Below, piece after piece: positions 23,679 to 34,571 of a DNA stretch of 64,000 nucleotides (position 1 is its first letter; each line of letters opens with the position of its first letter). The translations under genes and the position numbers were made by a program. Source of the DNA: Paragyromitra xinjiangensis (taxonomy: Eukaryota; Ascomycota; Pezizomycetes; Pezizales; Discinaceae); the NCBI GenBank assembly GCA_038503065.1, contig JBCAMK010000014.1, positions 1,302,001 to 1,366,000 on the forward strand, written 5' to 3'. The notes under the pieces are model-generated. The model was not told the origin of the DNA. It saw only the letters and a program-made list of their open reading frames with translations, and searched no databases.

Positions 23679-24583
23679 CCGAATCTATGGCTGAATCGAC
23701 TATTTGCTTGCCTCTGAATCGACTCCACAGCAAGTTCAGCAGTAGGCTCAGAATAGGTGGGTGGGATGCAGCAAGGTAGGAGGATGCGGCAGGGCAGGAG
23801 GATGCAAGGACTCATTCGATGTATATAGATCCATTAGTTAGTCAATAATAATAGTCAAAATAATTTTCTAGACCTGAGTGACATAAGTGAATTGAGTACT
23901 GTGACAGGAGTAACTTGAGCTCCTCCACAGCTCTCCATGGCACGTTAGGAGTGCCTATATTGATCTCCTAGAGTCTTCTAGAGTGCTTGCTGCCTGCTTC
24001 TCCATGCCTCCCTGAGCAGGTCGGTTGTGGATTGCTCCTTCAGGTAAACACATAAACTCCTGGAGTCTCCCAAGTCTCCTGATGATCTCGAGTCTCCTGG
24101 AGCTGAGGGAGGAAATAATTATTTTTGCTGATGTACTCTCATCTCCAAGTGGTCCCAATCAATTTAGATCACTATCAAAAGAGTTATCATATGTCATGCC
24201 TGGACTTCCAGAGAAGCGGTAGTATAGGTATTAGTCAGACAGAGGATTCATATGTAGCTAGTAAGATCTTGCGTAAGCAGGAAGGCTGCGGAGTGGAGAG
24301 CACGGGATATAAATACTCTATCACGATCATGTTCTTTAGTTTTTCAAACAACGGAGGCAGGACCTTACAATTATTGATTGTTGATTGTCAATTATTATAC
24401 ACTATTCTTTATCAATCAAGACTAATTTATTATATCTACGTCCTATTCTATTTGGACTATCGCCCCTATTCTTTCTAGTGAAAGCTGTTTTTCTGAGTTC
24501 TTTATCACTTCAAACAAGTCCTTGATCCACCTCTTCGGCTGACCCTCGAAGGCCTGCTGAACGGTCATTATACATGCCAGTAG
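23679..24583. other. Remainder of copy I and spacer to copy C
   Basis: 23679-24133 is the right part of copy I. It carries several CTCC(T/A)GGAG-type palindromes near its end, as in the subterminal regions of J and K. 24134-24583 is unique AT-rich sequence without a gene. Confidence 0.45.
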
Positions 24584-25739
24584 CATCAGTAAAAAAAAAA
24601 GGCATCCTGAAGGGTAACATTGTATAATGGCATTTTGACCCTCTAGAAGACAGGCATTGCCTCTCGAACCCCTTCTGACGGCCTGCCTGCGCCTGTGCTG
24701 CATCTAGACGTGCTCTGACTAACTCTTACCGCCAGCCAACGCCCAAGCACCCTTCCAGACCAACCTGTGCGTGTCCGACACCCTCCTGATGTGTGTAGCT
24801 GCCGGAAACTTTTTTTTATTTCGCTAAGTCAAAACCCTGACCCTAGGCACTTAGCGATTTTCAAAATCTTCAGGCTTCGCTTAAATGTCGTATAAACAAC
24901 GCCTAAGCAACGCCTAAACAACGCCTACTAGGACACCTCCCCCTATTCCTTCCCATCTGCTTCCTTCTATTCTCTCCCACCCATTCTCTACCTCGCGACA
25001 CTACTAACATCGTGAGATTTAGGCCTCATGCAATAAGCTCTGCTTCCCAAGAGCCTCCTAGATAACGTCTTGCTTCCGTTTATTTGACTCCCACTGATAT
25101 GCCTCCTAGACTAGGTTTGATTCACACTGCCTGCCTGCCTCGCTGCTTCCGCCTAAACGAGCTCAGGAGGCAGCTAAATTCGCTGCCAGCCTCTGGCAGG
25201 TTGTCGATTTGATGCCTGCGCTTCTGCCACTTCCTCCACTTCCACCACCTCCGCCATATGGTCAATTCGCTGCCTGCACTTCTGCAGCCTGTGCCAATAG
25301 GTTGATTCATTGCAGCAGCTTCCGCTGCCTGCGCCAATAGGTTGATTCACTGCTGCAGCTTCCGCTGCCCGTGCCAATAGGTTGATTCGCTGCCTGCGCC
25401 ATATGGTCGATTCGCTGCAGGCAGCAAATATTTGTACATATATAGATGGATTCATAGAATAGTAGATAAATCAATAGAATGAATTCGGGCCATACAAGCC
25501 ATACAAGCAAAGCGTGCAATTCCAAACCTACCAAAATGTGCTAGCCCCGCAAGAGGTTCCCCCAGACGTAAAGAGGTCGACAGGCTTCGCCCAGATGACC
25601 AGAGCTCGTCCAGACGATCAGAGCCTACAGCGCTGCCTTCCAGATGACCAGAGCTCCTACCCCATGTCTTCTGGACGACATGTAGTTGGACCACACTGCG
25701 TCCAGAGGGACTTTACGGCATTTCCGTTTTTTGCTGATG
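24584..25739. mobile_element. CATCAG-family copy C, 1156 bp
   Basis: It starts CATCAGTAAAAAAAAAA at 24584 and ends TTTTTTGCTGATG at 25739, with AG on both sides (24582-24583, 25740-25741) as a 2-bp target duplication. From 24584 to about 25250 it is the reverse complement of about 22930-23678 in copy D, including CCCTGACCCTAGGCACTTAG and the AACATCGTGA block. About 25190-25420 holds 40-bp-type minisatellite units (minus orientation). 25570-25700 repeats CCAGATGACCAGAGCTC. There is no transposase gene. Confidence 0.7.
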
Positions 25740-26188
25740 AGGCATGGGGAGTTCTCTGGGTTAACAGTTAATGAGATGGAGGACTCAGCTTGACTTTCCC
25801 ATCCCAAGACCAACACTACATAAGACTATGCTAATTTACACAAAACCCTGTTACAAGAGTAAGAAGGTTAAGATCTCAAACTGCTGGTCCAGCTTTTGAG
25901 CTCTTTCCCTTTGTCTACCAGTTAGCAAATACATATTTTTTGTTTGTTTTTGTGACATGTATGAACTTCAATATTGTTTGCTAAGCCGATCCTGCTTCTT
26001 GATTGACGCTAACCATAAAGTGTAGTGAACCAATGTGTGATCCCTCTGTCTCCGACACTCAGGACATTTTTTCTGAGACGACAGGGGTACTAGCCAATTG
26101 ATCAGAGGCAGTCTTTGAACATCAAAGTGTGGTAGAGGGGTGTTCTGGGTTATTCACTGACCGGGTCCACTGGCCCCTATGGTACATG

Positions 26189-26435
26189 CATCAGCAAAAA
26201 AATTAATTGTCACCCAGTGCGTTTTGGTCTTCAGGTGCATCCCGATCTTCTGGAAGACCACATTCCTTCAGAAGTACCAGGTGCAATTTTTCACTTTTAG
26301 TATGTTATCATTCAGCCTAATCCGGTAACAATATTTTTGGCACCCAGTATCATTTTGGCACCCAGTGCATCCTGATCTTCTGGAAGGCCACATTCCTTCA
26401 GAGGCACTGGGTGCCACTTTTTTTTTTTGCTGATG
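26189..26435. mobile_element. CATCAG-family MITE E, 247 bp
   Basis: This is the shortest clear member. The left end is CATCAGCAAAAAAA, the right end TTTTTTTTTTTGCTGATG, with TG on both sides (26187-26188, 26436-26437). The mirror extends inward with CACCCAGTGC on the left and GCACTGGGTG on the right. Inside, a CTTCTGGAAG(A/G)CCACATTC unit occurs twice. It shows that the family includes a MITE-sized form. Confidence 0.75.
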
Positions 26436-27202
26436 TGGGCGTTCTCACTCTGAACCAGTTTGCTCTGAATCATTGGATGTTCTAGGCAGGCGACATGATC
26501 TAACCGATCCATCGAAGGTTCATCCTAGGGGAAACCGGAATATTTCTGTACCACATTGCGCACACCGAGTCCTAGTGGAACGTCGCGTAACTCAAAATCC
26601 AAAAGGCTAATTAGCTAATAAGGCGGTCCTAGCTAATGTCGATAGGTGGCAAGATTTGATAACGTACTACAGTGTTTTAACTAATGCTGATTCTATAATT
26701 CTGTCATATATTCCCGAGCCTCTCCTTCCAAACCCCAATTATTTAGCAAGGTCTTAAATTCGTCATCTAAAACCTGTTTCACAAATATATCTGCCTAGGG
26801 GCTAGTAAAATATACACTTTTACGGATACTTTACCCACAAAAATATTTTGCGGTAAAAAATGATGCATTACCTGATTCATTAACCCTGGTGGTAGAGCCA
26901 TATGTTGTCTCAGTCTAGGCTAACCCGTTCTGACAATCGTGACAGTTGTGCTTTTTTTGACGGGCGTCCTTCCCTCTAATTATGGCCATGGATCGGACTA
27001 TCATGTCCAAGACACACATAAGGCTTGCAATTTCGGGCACTTGCTACCTGTTGTGAGTACAGGATTTAGGACCAGAAGATGCAAATGATAGAGCAAGGGT
27101 TATTCGTATGGAGTGGTACTGACCTGCCATACAAAACTACCCTTTGCGTTTTTTGGTTTTATTTTCTGTAGGTGAGCAATATTCAAAACCGGTGCAGAGC
27201 CA
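26436..27202. other. Spacer between MITE E and copy B
   Basis: About 0.77 kb of AT-rich sequence without a supported gene or repeat. Confidence 0.4.
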
Positions 27203-29161
27203 CATCAGTAAAAATCGATAAAGCCGCCCCGGCCGCCTGGAGGTCGGGGCGGTCGGGCGGAATGTTACCCTTCTGCTAGGTTGCTGCAGCACCTCGGCGC
27301 GCCCGGGAGGCATGGTTTCTAGACCTTTGACCGCCTGGAGGAGGTCGTTTCCTCCTGTAGCAAGTGGTGTAGTGGGCTGCTTCTGGGCGTGGGTGGTCCC
27401 TCGCTGCCGCAGAATTTTGGCAGCAGTTCACCCTGTAGAATGGATTTGCACAGTATGCTTGTAGGGCCCGGAATATTCGGGAATCACTTGTATGGAACCA
27501 ATATCATTGACAATTGCTTTATTCTATGTATCTATCTATATATCTATGTACAAATATCGAGGTCACAGCTAAACTAGCTTCTGTGGAAGCTGCAGCAGCG
27601 AGTCGACGACCTGCCAGAGGCAGGAGGCGAATTGACCTATTGGCGCAGGCGCAGGCGCAGGCTCAGGCGCAGGCTCAGGCTCAAGCAGCGAATTGACCAT
27701 ATGGCGCAGGCAGCAGAAGCTCAGGCAGCGAATCGACCATGTGGCGCAGGCAGCGGAAGCTCAGGCAGCGAATCGACCTATTGGCGCAGGCGCAGGCTCA
27801 GGCTCAGGCAGCGAATCGACCTATTGGCGCAGGCGCAGGAAGCTCAGGCAGCGAATTGACCATATGGCGCAGGCAGCAGAAGCTCAGGCAGCGAATCGAC
27901 CTATTGGCGCAGGCGCAGGAAGCTCAGGCAGCAAATTGACCTATTGGCTTAGGCGCAGGCGCAGGCGCAGGCTCAGGCTCAGGCAGCGAATTGACCATAT
28001 GGCGCAAGCAGCAGAAACTCAGGCAGCGAATCGACCTATTGGCGCAGGCGCAGGAAGCTCAGGCAGCGAATTGACCATATGGCGCAGGCAGCGGAAGCTC
28101 AGGCAGCGAATCGACCATATGGCGGAAGCGGAGGAAGCGGCGGAAGCTCAGGCAGCGAATCGACCATGTGGCGCAGGCAGCGAATCGACCATATGGCGGA
28201 AGCGGAGGAAGCGGCGGAAGCTCAGGCAGCGAATTGACCATATGGCGGAAGCGGAGGAGGCAGCGGAAGCTGCAGCAGCGAATAGACCATATAGCGCAGG
28301 CAGCGGAAGCTCAGGCAGCGAATCGACCTATTGGCGCAGGCAGCGGAAGCTCAGGAAGCGGATCGACGACCTCCAGCAGGCGGCGGAAGCTCAAGCAGCG
28401 GAGGCTGCAGCAGCAAATCGATCAATTGACTGAGGCAGCGGAAGCTCAGGCGGCGGATCGACCATATGGCGGAGGCTGCAGAGGCGGAGGCAGCGAATCG
28501 ATCAGCCAATTGAGCTGCCTCCTGAGCTCGCTTAGGCGGAAGCAGCGAAGCAGGCAGCCGGCGGAGGCAGAGGAAGCTGAAGCAGCGGATCGAAGCGAGT
28601 CTAGGAGGCATATCAGCGGGGATCATATAAACGGGAGCGAGACGTTACCTAGGAGTTTCTTTGCAAACAGAGCTTAGTACTTCGAGCCTAAAAGTCACGA
28701 TGTTAGCAAAGTCGTATGGTACAGCGAGGTTGGAATGGGTGGGAGGGAATAGGGGGAAGCAATAGTAGGAAGGACGGGAGGGAATAGGGGGAGGTGGAGA
28801 TTGGTGTCTTACTAGGCGTTGCTTTGGCGACGACTAAGCGACGACTTGGCGACGACTTGGCGACTACAAAGTGATGACTAAGCGACCTCCAGATTTTTGA
28901 AAATCGCTAAGTGCCTGGGAGGCGAGTGTGTTGAATTTTGCTAAGTCCCGGGTGTTCAGGGACTTAGAAAAATTCGATCGAAAAATTTCTAAGTCCTCAT
29001 GCTGCCGCCCAGCGCTGCCGGATGGTGGGAGGTCGCCCGGAAGCGCTGCGGGCAGCAAGTGCCGCCCGGGGAAATTGCAGCAGGCAGCAAGTGGCGCCCG
29101 GGCGTGGCAGGCGGTCGGGCGGAATATGTACCTATTGGGCGCAATATTTTTTTTGCTGATG
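27203..29161. mobile_element. CATCAG-family copy B, 1959 bp, with large minisatellite
   Basis: It starts CATCAGTAAAAATCG at 27203 and ends TTTTTTTTGCTGATG at 29161; CA flanks both ends (27201-27202, 29162-29163). The layout is a GC-rich left end shared with copy D (27203-27437), a 40-bp minisatellite (27600-28500), then the family 3' module (CACGATGTTAGCAAAGT near 28696; CGCTAAGTGCCTGGG near 28905) and a right end of its own. There is no transposase. It seems the best preserved of the B/D type, because it keeps CG-rich positions that are AT in D. Confidence 0.72.
27600..28500 (+). repeat. 40-bp minisatellite, stop-free in several frames
   Basis: The unit is about 40 bp and runs ATATGGCGCAGGCAGCGGAA then GCTCAGGCAGCGAATCGACC. 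Variants swap in CTATTGGCGCAGGCGCAGG or GGAGGAAGCGGCGGAAGC. As 40 is not a multiple of 3, a ribosome would pass through all three frames every 120 bp, yet long frames stay open (for example 246 codons at 27693-28433). That follows from the absence of stop triplets in the unit and is not evidence of a gene. Related short arrays are at about 22930-23090 and 25190-25420. Confidence 0.8.
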
Positions 29162-29410
29162 CATGCCACAGAGCTTTAAACGCCCACCTCGACAGCCTAC
29201 TCGTGCTCTAGGATAAGTACCTGAAAACAGGGGTATGGGTTTGGCCAACCAAACTGTGAAGCGTTGCCGCGGGCAAATCAAAAGCTATTGCCACTAAAAG
29301 ACATTTTCAGGTACTTATGGTAGACCACAAGTACTAGGAAATAACTAAATAACATCGTTCTCAAAGCCTGAGTAGCAGCAGTGCTGGCACCAGAACCAAT
29401 TGAAGCTTTG

Positions 29411-30182
29411 TTTTTTTTTTTTTGTTAACTCATAGTTTCATTGTTTTAAGGTACAAGAATTTCGCATGCAACCGAAGTTATGGCGTTAATAAAACCCAAC
29501 CAACAACCCTCCTTATAATAAATCAAAACTAACAAAAGAAAAAAAGAAAACATAAGAACTTTCTTAAATTTTCCACCAACACTTATAACAATAACCTATA
29601 AACCAGCAAAGAAAAGAAAATATATTAATCAAAATTTTAACAATATTGAAAAATAAATGAAGGTATGCGTAAAAATTTTCAGATAGACGAAGAAACCGGA
29701 GATAATAAATCTGAGGATCTAGTTGTTGATACGAAATCTGCCCAGTTGTTCCAAGAGGGCGGATAATTTGTGTGGGATGCTTTGATGTATTCGGAAAGTG
29801 AAATAATCATAGGCATGTTGGACCAGATAGGGGCATCAGGAGACAGAGACACAATGTTGGGAATGTGGCAAGATCGTTCCTCTTGACGTTGAGGGCATGT
29901 GAGAATGGCGTGGTGCATATCTTCATTATCTGATTTGCATCTGCGGCATAGGGGGGGGAATGAATGAGCCCAGTCAGGATGGGCTCTGAGGTAGCTTTTA
30001 TGAGCACGCATTTGGTGGATTTGTCCAGAGGCGAACCTTGAAAGAAGCATGAAGAGGTGGGGTTTTAAGGAAGTAGGAAAAGGATAATAATCGGGAGGTG
30101 GAAGAAGGGCATTCCAGTCTTCAATTAAACTGGAACGGACGTGATGAATAGCAGCTAAGGCCGCTTTTTCAATGGTGAGGTT
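29411..30182 (-). mobile_element. 5'-truncated LINE (Tad-like) insertion with 15-bp target duplication
   Basis: Read on the minus strand, this is the 3' end of a non-LTR retrotransposon ending in a poly(A) tail (poly-T at 29411-29423). CCAATTGAAGCTTTG at 29396-29410 and CCAATCGAAGCTTTG at 30183-30197 form a 15-bp target duplication with one mismatch, fixing both ends. The body includes the end of ORF2 and about 250 bp of 3' untranslated sequence. A shorter second copy lies at 51146-51649. Confidence 0.82.
29679..30182 (-). pseudogene. LINE ORF2 C-terminal fragment
   Basis: An open frame runs from the truncated 5' end to a stop at 29679. It includes a Cys/His cluster, CRRCKSDNEDMHHAILTC, of the kind found near the C-terminus of fungal Tad-type LINE ORF2 proteins after the RNase H region. 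Upstream residues (EKAALAAIHHVRSSLIEDW) continue in frame to the insertion edge. The reverse transcriptase and endonuclease are missing, so the copy cannot act alone. Confidence 0.7.
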
Positions 30183-31245
30183 CCAATCGAAGCTTTGAGT
30201 CCAGACCTTTTATATACGTACCTGGAGCATACAACTATAGTAACTTGAGCTTTACTTGATCCAACTTTTCGGGTTTCTACGTTATCCTCTATTCTTCGTC
30301 TGATACTACTCTTTGCTGGGTACAGACTGCGCTCTCTATTGTATGCTCTAAAGTACTCCGAACGCTAATATCTCACGGGGTTTGGACACTATCTTATATG
30401 ATGATCGAATCTGCATGTGGGACAGGAATAGAGTGGCTAGCCTCGTTCACTAACACCTTTTTACTTGGCGCTTTTTATAATCAAGTGTTTAATTGAATGT
30501 GGTGGATGTGTGAATATTGTATGTATGGTGGATACAAACTAGTACAACGAACACCTGTTTCAATGAGAATTCAGGTCCATTCTCATACATATAAAAGAGT
30601 CTGTGGCTATAGGGAGATAGCTATAGAGTTAGAACTAGCACACATTACTACGATTAGCTTTTGCAAAAATAAAATCTTTTCTACAGAGTAATTAGCGAAG
30701 CTTGTTGGGGGAGTTTCACTATGATGCTTGTTCTCGTCCGCATCCACAATATCTGCAGTATAATAAAGGTGGGTACGTAAGTTTAGCTACCCTATAAGAT
30801 TACGATGCAGTTCTAGGTCACCGCCAAGTGTCCAATTTTTGGAATCGAACCTAGATGGGTGAACGAGTTTACGGTGTTTGAGGCCCCGCTAGTGATTGAA
30901 AACGCACAAGGCTGCTTAGGGGAGGAATTGCTTATTGTCTCCTTGCTGAAAAATGGGGTCTGTGACATGGGTAAACCTGGGTAGCAACCAACACGTGCAC
31001 CACACATCATATTATGAGGCCCCAGCTGAATTTAATATTTTCCGAAGTCCCGGGACCACTGAGAATAAAATAAGACTTGGTTCTTTATGAGGAACTAGAA
31101 GCAGAGCAGAACCTGCCCTCAATAAGAGGCCTTAAATCTGAATTCGGTTACATGGAAATATGCGTTTGCATTAAGCTAGGGTGTGGTTTTGGCTGCTGCC
31201 TAGGTTTACCCACATCACGGACTTTATTTTCTAGCTAGTGCAGCC

Positions 31246-31466
31246 GCGTTCCAAAAGTCTTTGCACCCTTCTCACTACCACTTTAATTACCAGCGAATTT
31301 GGACCGTAGTTTCTATAGAACACGGCCATACAATGGATGGGATGTTATCTGGTATGTCAATATTCGTATAAGCCCTCTTCTTGATTACTGATATCTAGCT
31401 TGGTTTGTAGTTATTTAATTTGGTATCTCTAGGCCGTTGCTAGGGGTGCGAAGACTTTTGGAACGC
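31246..31466. mobile_element. Small inverted-repeat element, 221 bp
   Basis: The left arm GCGTTCCAAAAGTCTTTGCA (31246 on) is mirrored by TGCGAAGACTTTTGGAACGC ending at 31466, with one mismatch in about 23 bp. Exact outer ends and target duplication are unclear. Confidence 0.6.
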
Positions 31467-32144
31467 ACCTATATTCGTATTCTTCAAACGTTACCGGAAT
31501 CTGGTAACGGAGGGCACCATGTCTCTGTTACTGGCTCGCCTTCTGTGAGTTGCTATTCGCGGCCACGCCACAAACAAAATCCAGCAATCTGTTTGGCTAA
31601 GCTCTTAGTTACACAAAAGTCAACAAACAATAGAGGGCGCCTAGCAGAGTATCTACCAGTTAAGTGATACAGGATGCAGGCGAGTGTATCGCATGCTGAC
31701 GGCAGCCCATACCAGTATCCGGCAATGCTTGCATGAAGAATATGAGTATCGCGGCCTAGATCTGTATCACAAACCTTCAATTTTTCAACTGAACGCGAGA
31801 AATGGGAATTGCGGTGAGCTTATCATTTGATTCACAGCCAGCAGGGCCAGTACCACGCAAGGGTCACTAGTTTTATAAATTCAATTAACCTATTACTTCA
31901 GTTCTAGCCTGAGGAAATCAGCTCCTTGTGGGCGTTAGGGCTGTGATACTTTATGGATCTTGGACTTCCTTATCATTACGTACTTTAGCATGATGCAGTT
32001 TGGACGCATATGATGCAGGAGGTGTCCATGATTTACACAGTAGCTGAACCTACTTCATGCATGCATGTTTCTGCTTGTTGCTGACAATAGGAGTTTGAAT
32101 ACACGTCTATTCTTACTAGACCGATTCCCGCTTTCAGAACTCTA

Positions 32145-32317
32145 CAGTCGCACCTCGATATGTCGGATGCTAAGTCTTAGTAAGATTTCGTACGAGATAG
32201 CAAGTTATCTGAGATAGCAGATTAACTTTGGTGGGCAAAAGATGTTATGATAGGAGAATCCGTACGAGATAGCAAGGGATCCGACGCTACGAGATCCGAC
32301 ACAACGAGGTGCGGCTG
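32145..32317. mobile_element. TA-flanked MITE, CAGTCGCACCTCG family, 173 bp
   Basis: The ends CAGTCGCACCTCGATATGTC and its mirror AACGAGGTGCGGCTG are flanked by TA on both sides. Inside, CGTACGAGATAGCAAG occurs twice. A second member is at 40813-40995. Confidence 0.75.
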
Positions 32318-32415
32318 TATTTTGAAATCGTTTCAGAGTCGTCACCACCCCCCTTGCATATCTGAGGTCTAAAAGCAATTCTGAAAACTCAAGTCTTGCG
32401 GGAATCGGCCCAGTA

Positions 32416-32580
32416 CAGTCGCGACCCCAGGAGCGACGAAACTATTTCGTTGACGAACAAGAGTTACAACATAGAGATTCTAGTTCCAGGCCCTATTACT
32501 CATTACCCTACACTTAAAATGCGGCTTTGCAGGTTACTTTTCGTCAAAGCCCCGGTTTCATCGCGACCTAGGGGTGACTG
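32416..32580. mobile_element. TA-flanked MITE, CAGTCGCGACCCC family, 165 bp
   Basis: The left end CAGTCGCGACCCCAGGAGCG is mirrored by CGCGACCTAGGGGTGACTG, with TA on both sides. Its interior is the undisrupted version of the copy at 41727-42502, which is split by another element. Confidence 0.72.
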
Positions 32581-33489
32581 TAATTGATATCAGTTTAGGG
32601 CTTGGCCAAAACCCCTGCAGCTCAAATCATTAATTGGGGCTAGGCTAATTAAGCCCGATATCAGTTCATGATCAGTTGATTCGGTTCTGGGTATCGATGA
32701 GAACCAGTTTGAGCCATTGGATTTCGAATTTCAGGTTAGAGGGTGCTGCGTATAATTCGCTACTTTCGAATAGAGATACCAAGTTTAAAAGGAGAATCAC
32801 CACCATTTGAGTGTTAACTCCGATGCTTCAATAAGTGATGCTCGTGGCAGCGATAAGATATCCCCCAAATGTGGTAGACTTTGAGTGGTGGGATTAGCTC
32901 TAGCTGGCTCTTACTTACAAATGGATCATAAAGTAGTCTTGTAACTCAATATTATGATAAGTTATCTGGGCCAGGCACTCAGTCACGCTTTCAAGGCCTA
33001 ACAGGGGGCTTGCTGTTAAGCACCATATCTAGAAGTCAACATTAAAATTAATCATGATCAAGGTCATAATTACAATAAGTGCTCAAACAAGTAGGTAATC
33101 CTATGTCTTGGACGTATAAGACGTTTGGAGAATCTCTCGTGCATTAGCAGCAAATTTCCGGCTGTAAAGGTGTCCGGGTAAGCAATAGCAGTCCCTAGAA
33201 TACCCTGCCTGCCCTGCATGTACCATAAAATTCGCTAGTTCTTGTATGAGAGAGATTCTTCGAATGTCTTATGCGTCCACGATGTACCCTACCAATAGTT
33301 TGACTATAGTCTACCGTATTATTTCAGCTACAAAGAACTGGTCTAGACTAGGCCCGATTAAAATATTCTAATTGAAATTGTTTCATCCGGGGAGTATGTG
33401 CTGGATTAGGACCGCAATTCTGATGCTTAGCAACTAATTTGAACACTTTTTGAGCAGTTATATCGGGAAGTTTTGAGGGTGAAAAAATA

Positions 33490-33628
33490 CCGTAAAAACT
33501 CGAAAAATTGGGTAGCGCACTTTCCTGAGTCTAACTTAAGTTGGTTTAGGAATGACAAATTCCTTTGTGAGTTAGCGGCGAGGTTAGTGCCCCTGCGAAA
33601 CGCTACCCAGTTTTTCGAGTTTTTATGG
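33490..33628. mobile_element. TA-flanked MITE, CCGTAAAAACTCGAAAAA family, 139 bp
   Basis: The left end CCGTAAAAACTCGAAAAATT, followed by GGGTAGCG, is mirrored by CGCTACCCAGTTTTTCGAGT, followed by TTTTATGG. TA lies on both sides. Relatives are at 37532-37664 and 41371-41570. Confidence 0.78.
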
Positions 33629-34571
33629 TAGACTAAGACTGCCGTCTTTGAGGTTAATTCATGAAATCAACACTAGTTCTCATTCAATACATTATTGCCT
33701 GGTTAGCAAGTACTAGGGGTTTCACTAAAACTCTGAGGATTTTGCCGCATCAGATTTTTCAGACTTTTGGTGAACCCCCCTACTACTAGACAAGATTAGA
33801 CACCTCCGGGCCACTCGGACACACCCCACTCAGATCAGTGGTATGACATATGCATATCGCTTAAGCTATCTACCATAAGCGCGTATGTTGTTAAATAGCT
33901 AGCAATCTCTTGTTCTAATAGATCATTAAGCTCACAACTATCCATTGTGAATGAAATCACAATAGTCTGGAAGGGTCTACAGCTGTTCCGGCAAGGCGCC
34001 ATTAGAGAAAAAAAAATCACTTTATTAGGTAGTAGAATGAGGCGATATATGATGGCACCTATACCAATGAAACGTCCACTTCTACTCCTCGACAAAACGG
34101 CCTAAATAAATTTCCTCTCCATAAACGGTAGATAAGAAGGCAAAGGCTTATATTAGAGTTAAAATAATTTAGGTGTTGTGGTGGAGGGGTTGCACCTAGA
34201 AGTCAGGGCAAAAAGTGCTCCAAATTTAGGCGTCACTAGCTGTAAATAATCAGTTTTTTTCTTTCCTTTTCACTCGTTACGTACATGCGTAAATAAACAG
34301 TTAATTTGATGAGAATGGGATGCATTGCCAATTCATTAGCTGATGCATGGAGCGATCCATTTCCTACACATTTCCTCCTATGCTAAAGGATATTTTAAGA
34401 TACCCTGCATACGCATTGCCGCCGGTATAGATCATCCTAAGTAGATGTATATATTATTAAAGCCACTGAGAAAGACCAACGTGCCCAATACATGCTATTC
34501 CCACAAAAAGAAATAGTCAACCGCAAAAAGACAAAACAGACGAGAAAATCCTAAGCTAATACGCGGCGCCT

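Larger units (their letters stand above)
20773..24133. mobile_element. CATCAG-family transposon copy I (non-autonomous), holds nested copy D
   Basis: The left end CATCAGCAAAAAAAAAA starts at 20773 and the mirrored right end ATTTTTGCTGATG stops at 24133. TA flanks both ends (20771-20772, 24134-24135) as a candidate 2-bp target duplication. The right 150 bp, read inward, closely matches the left end of element J at 53053 (shared ATTTCCTCCCTCAGCTCCAG), which supports the boundary. There is no transposase. Most of its length is the nested copy D. Confidence 0.6.
30198..34571. other. Gene-poor stretch with small inverted-repeat elements
   Basis: About 4.4 kb. I support only the small elements listed separately (31246-31466, 32145-32317, 32416-32580, 33490-33628). 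A minus-strand open frame at 33835-34095 (86 codons) has no clear domain. Sequence between the elements is AT-rich and unremarkable. Confidence 0.5.

Noticed and set aside
20773..24133. Pairing the 20773 end with 23678 instead of 24133
   Set aside because: Flanks (TA and CC) do not match, whereas 24133 is followed by TA and its inner sequence matches the left end of J.
27600..28500. Regular array considered as CRISPR
   Set aside because: Units are directly adjacent without unique spacers and the sequence is fungal; it is a minisatellite.
27632..28677. Long Ala/Gln/Arg-rich open frames in several phases
   Set aside because: Explained by a stop-free 40-bp repeat unit; no start context, splice pattern or domain.
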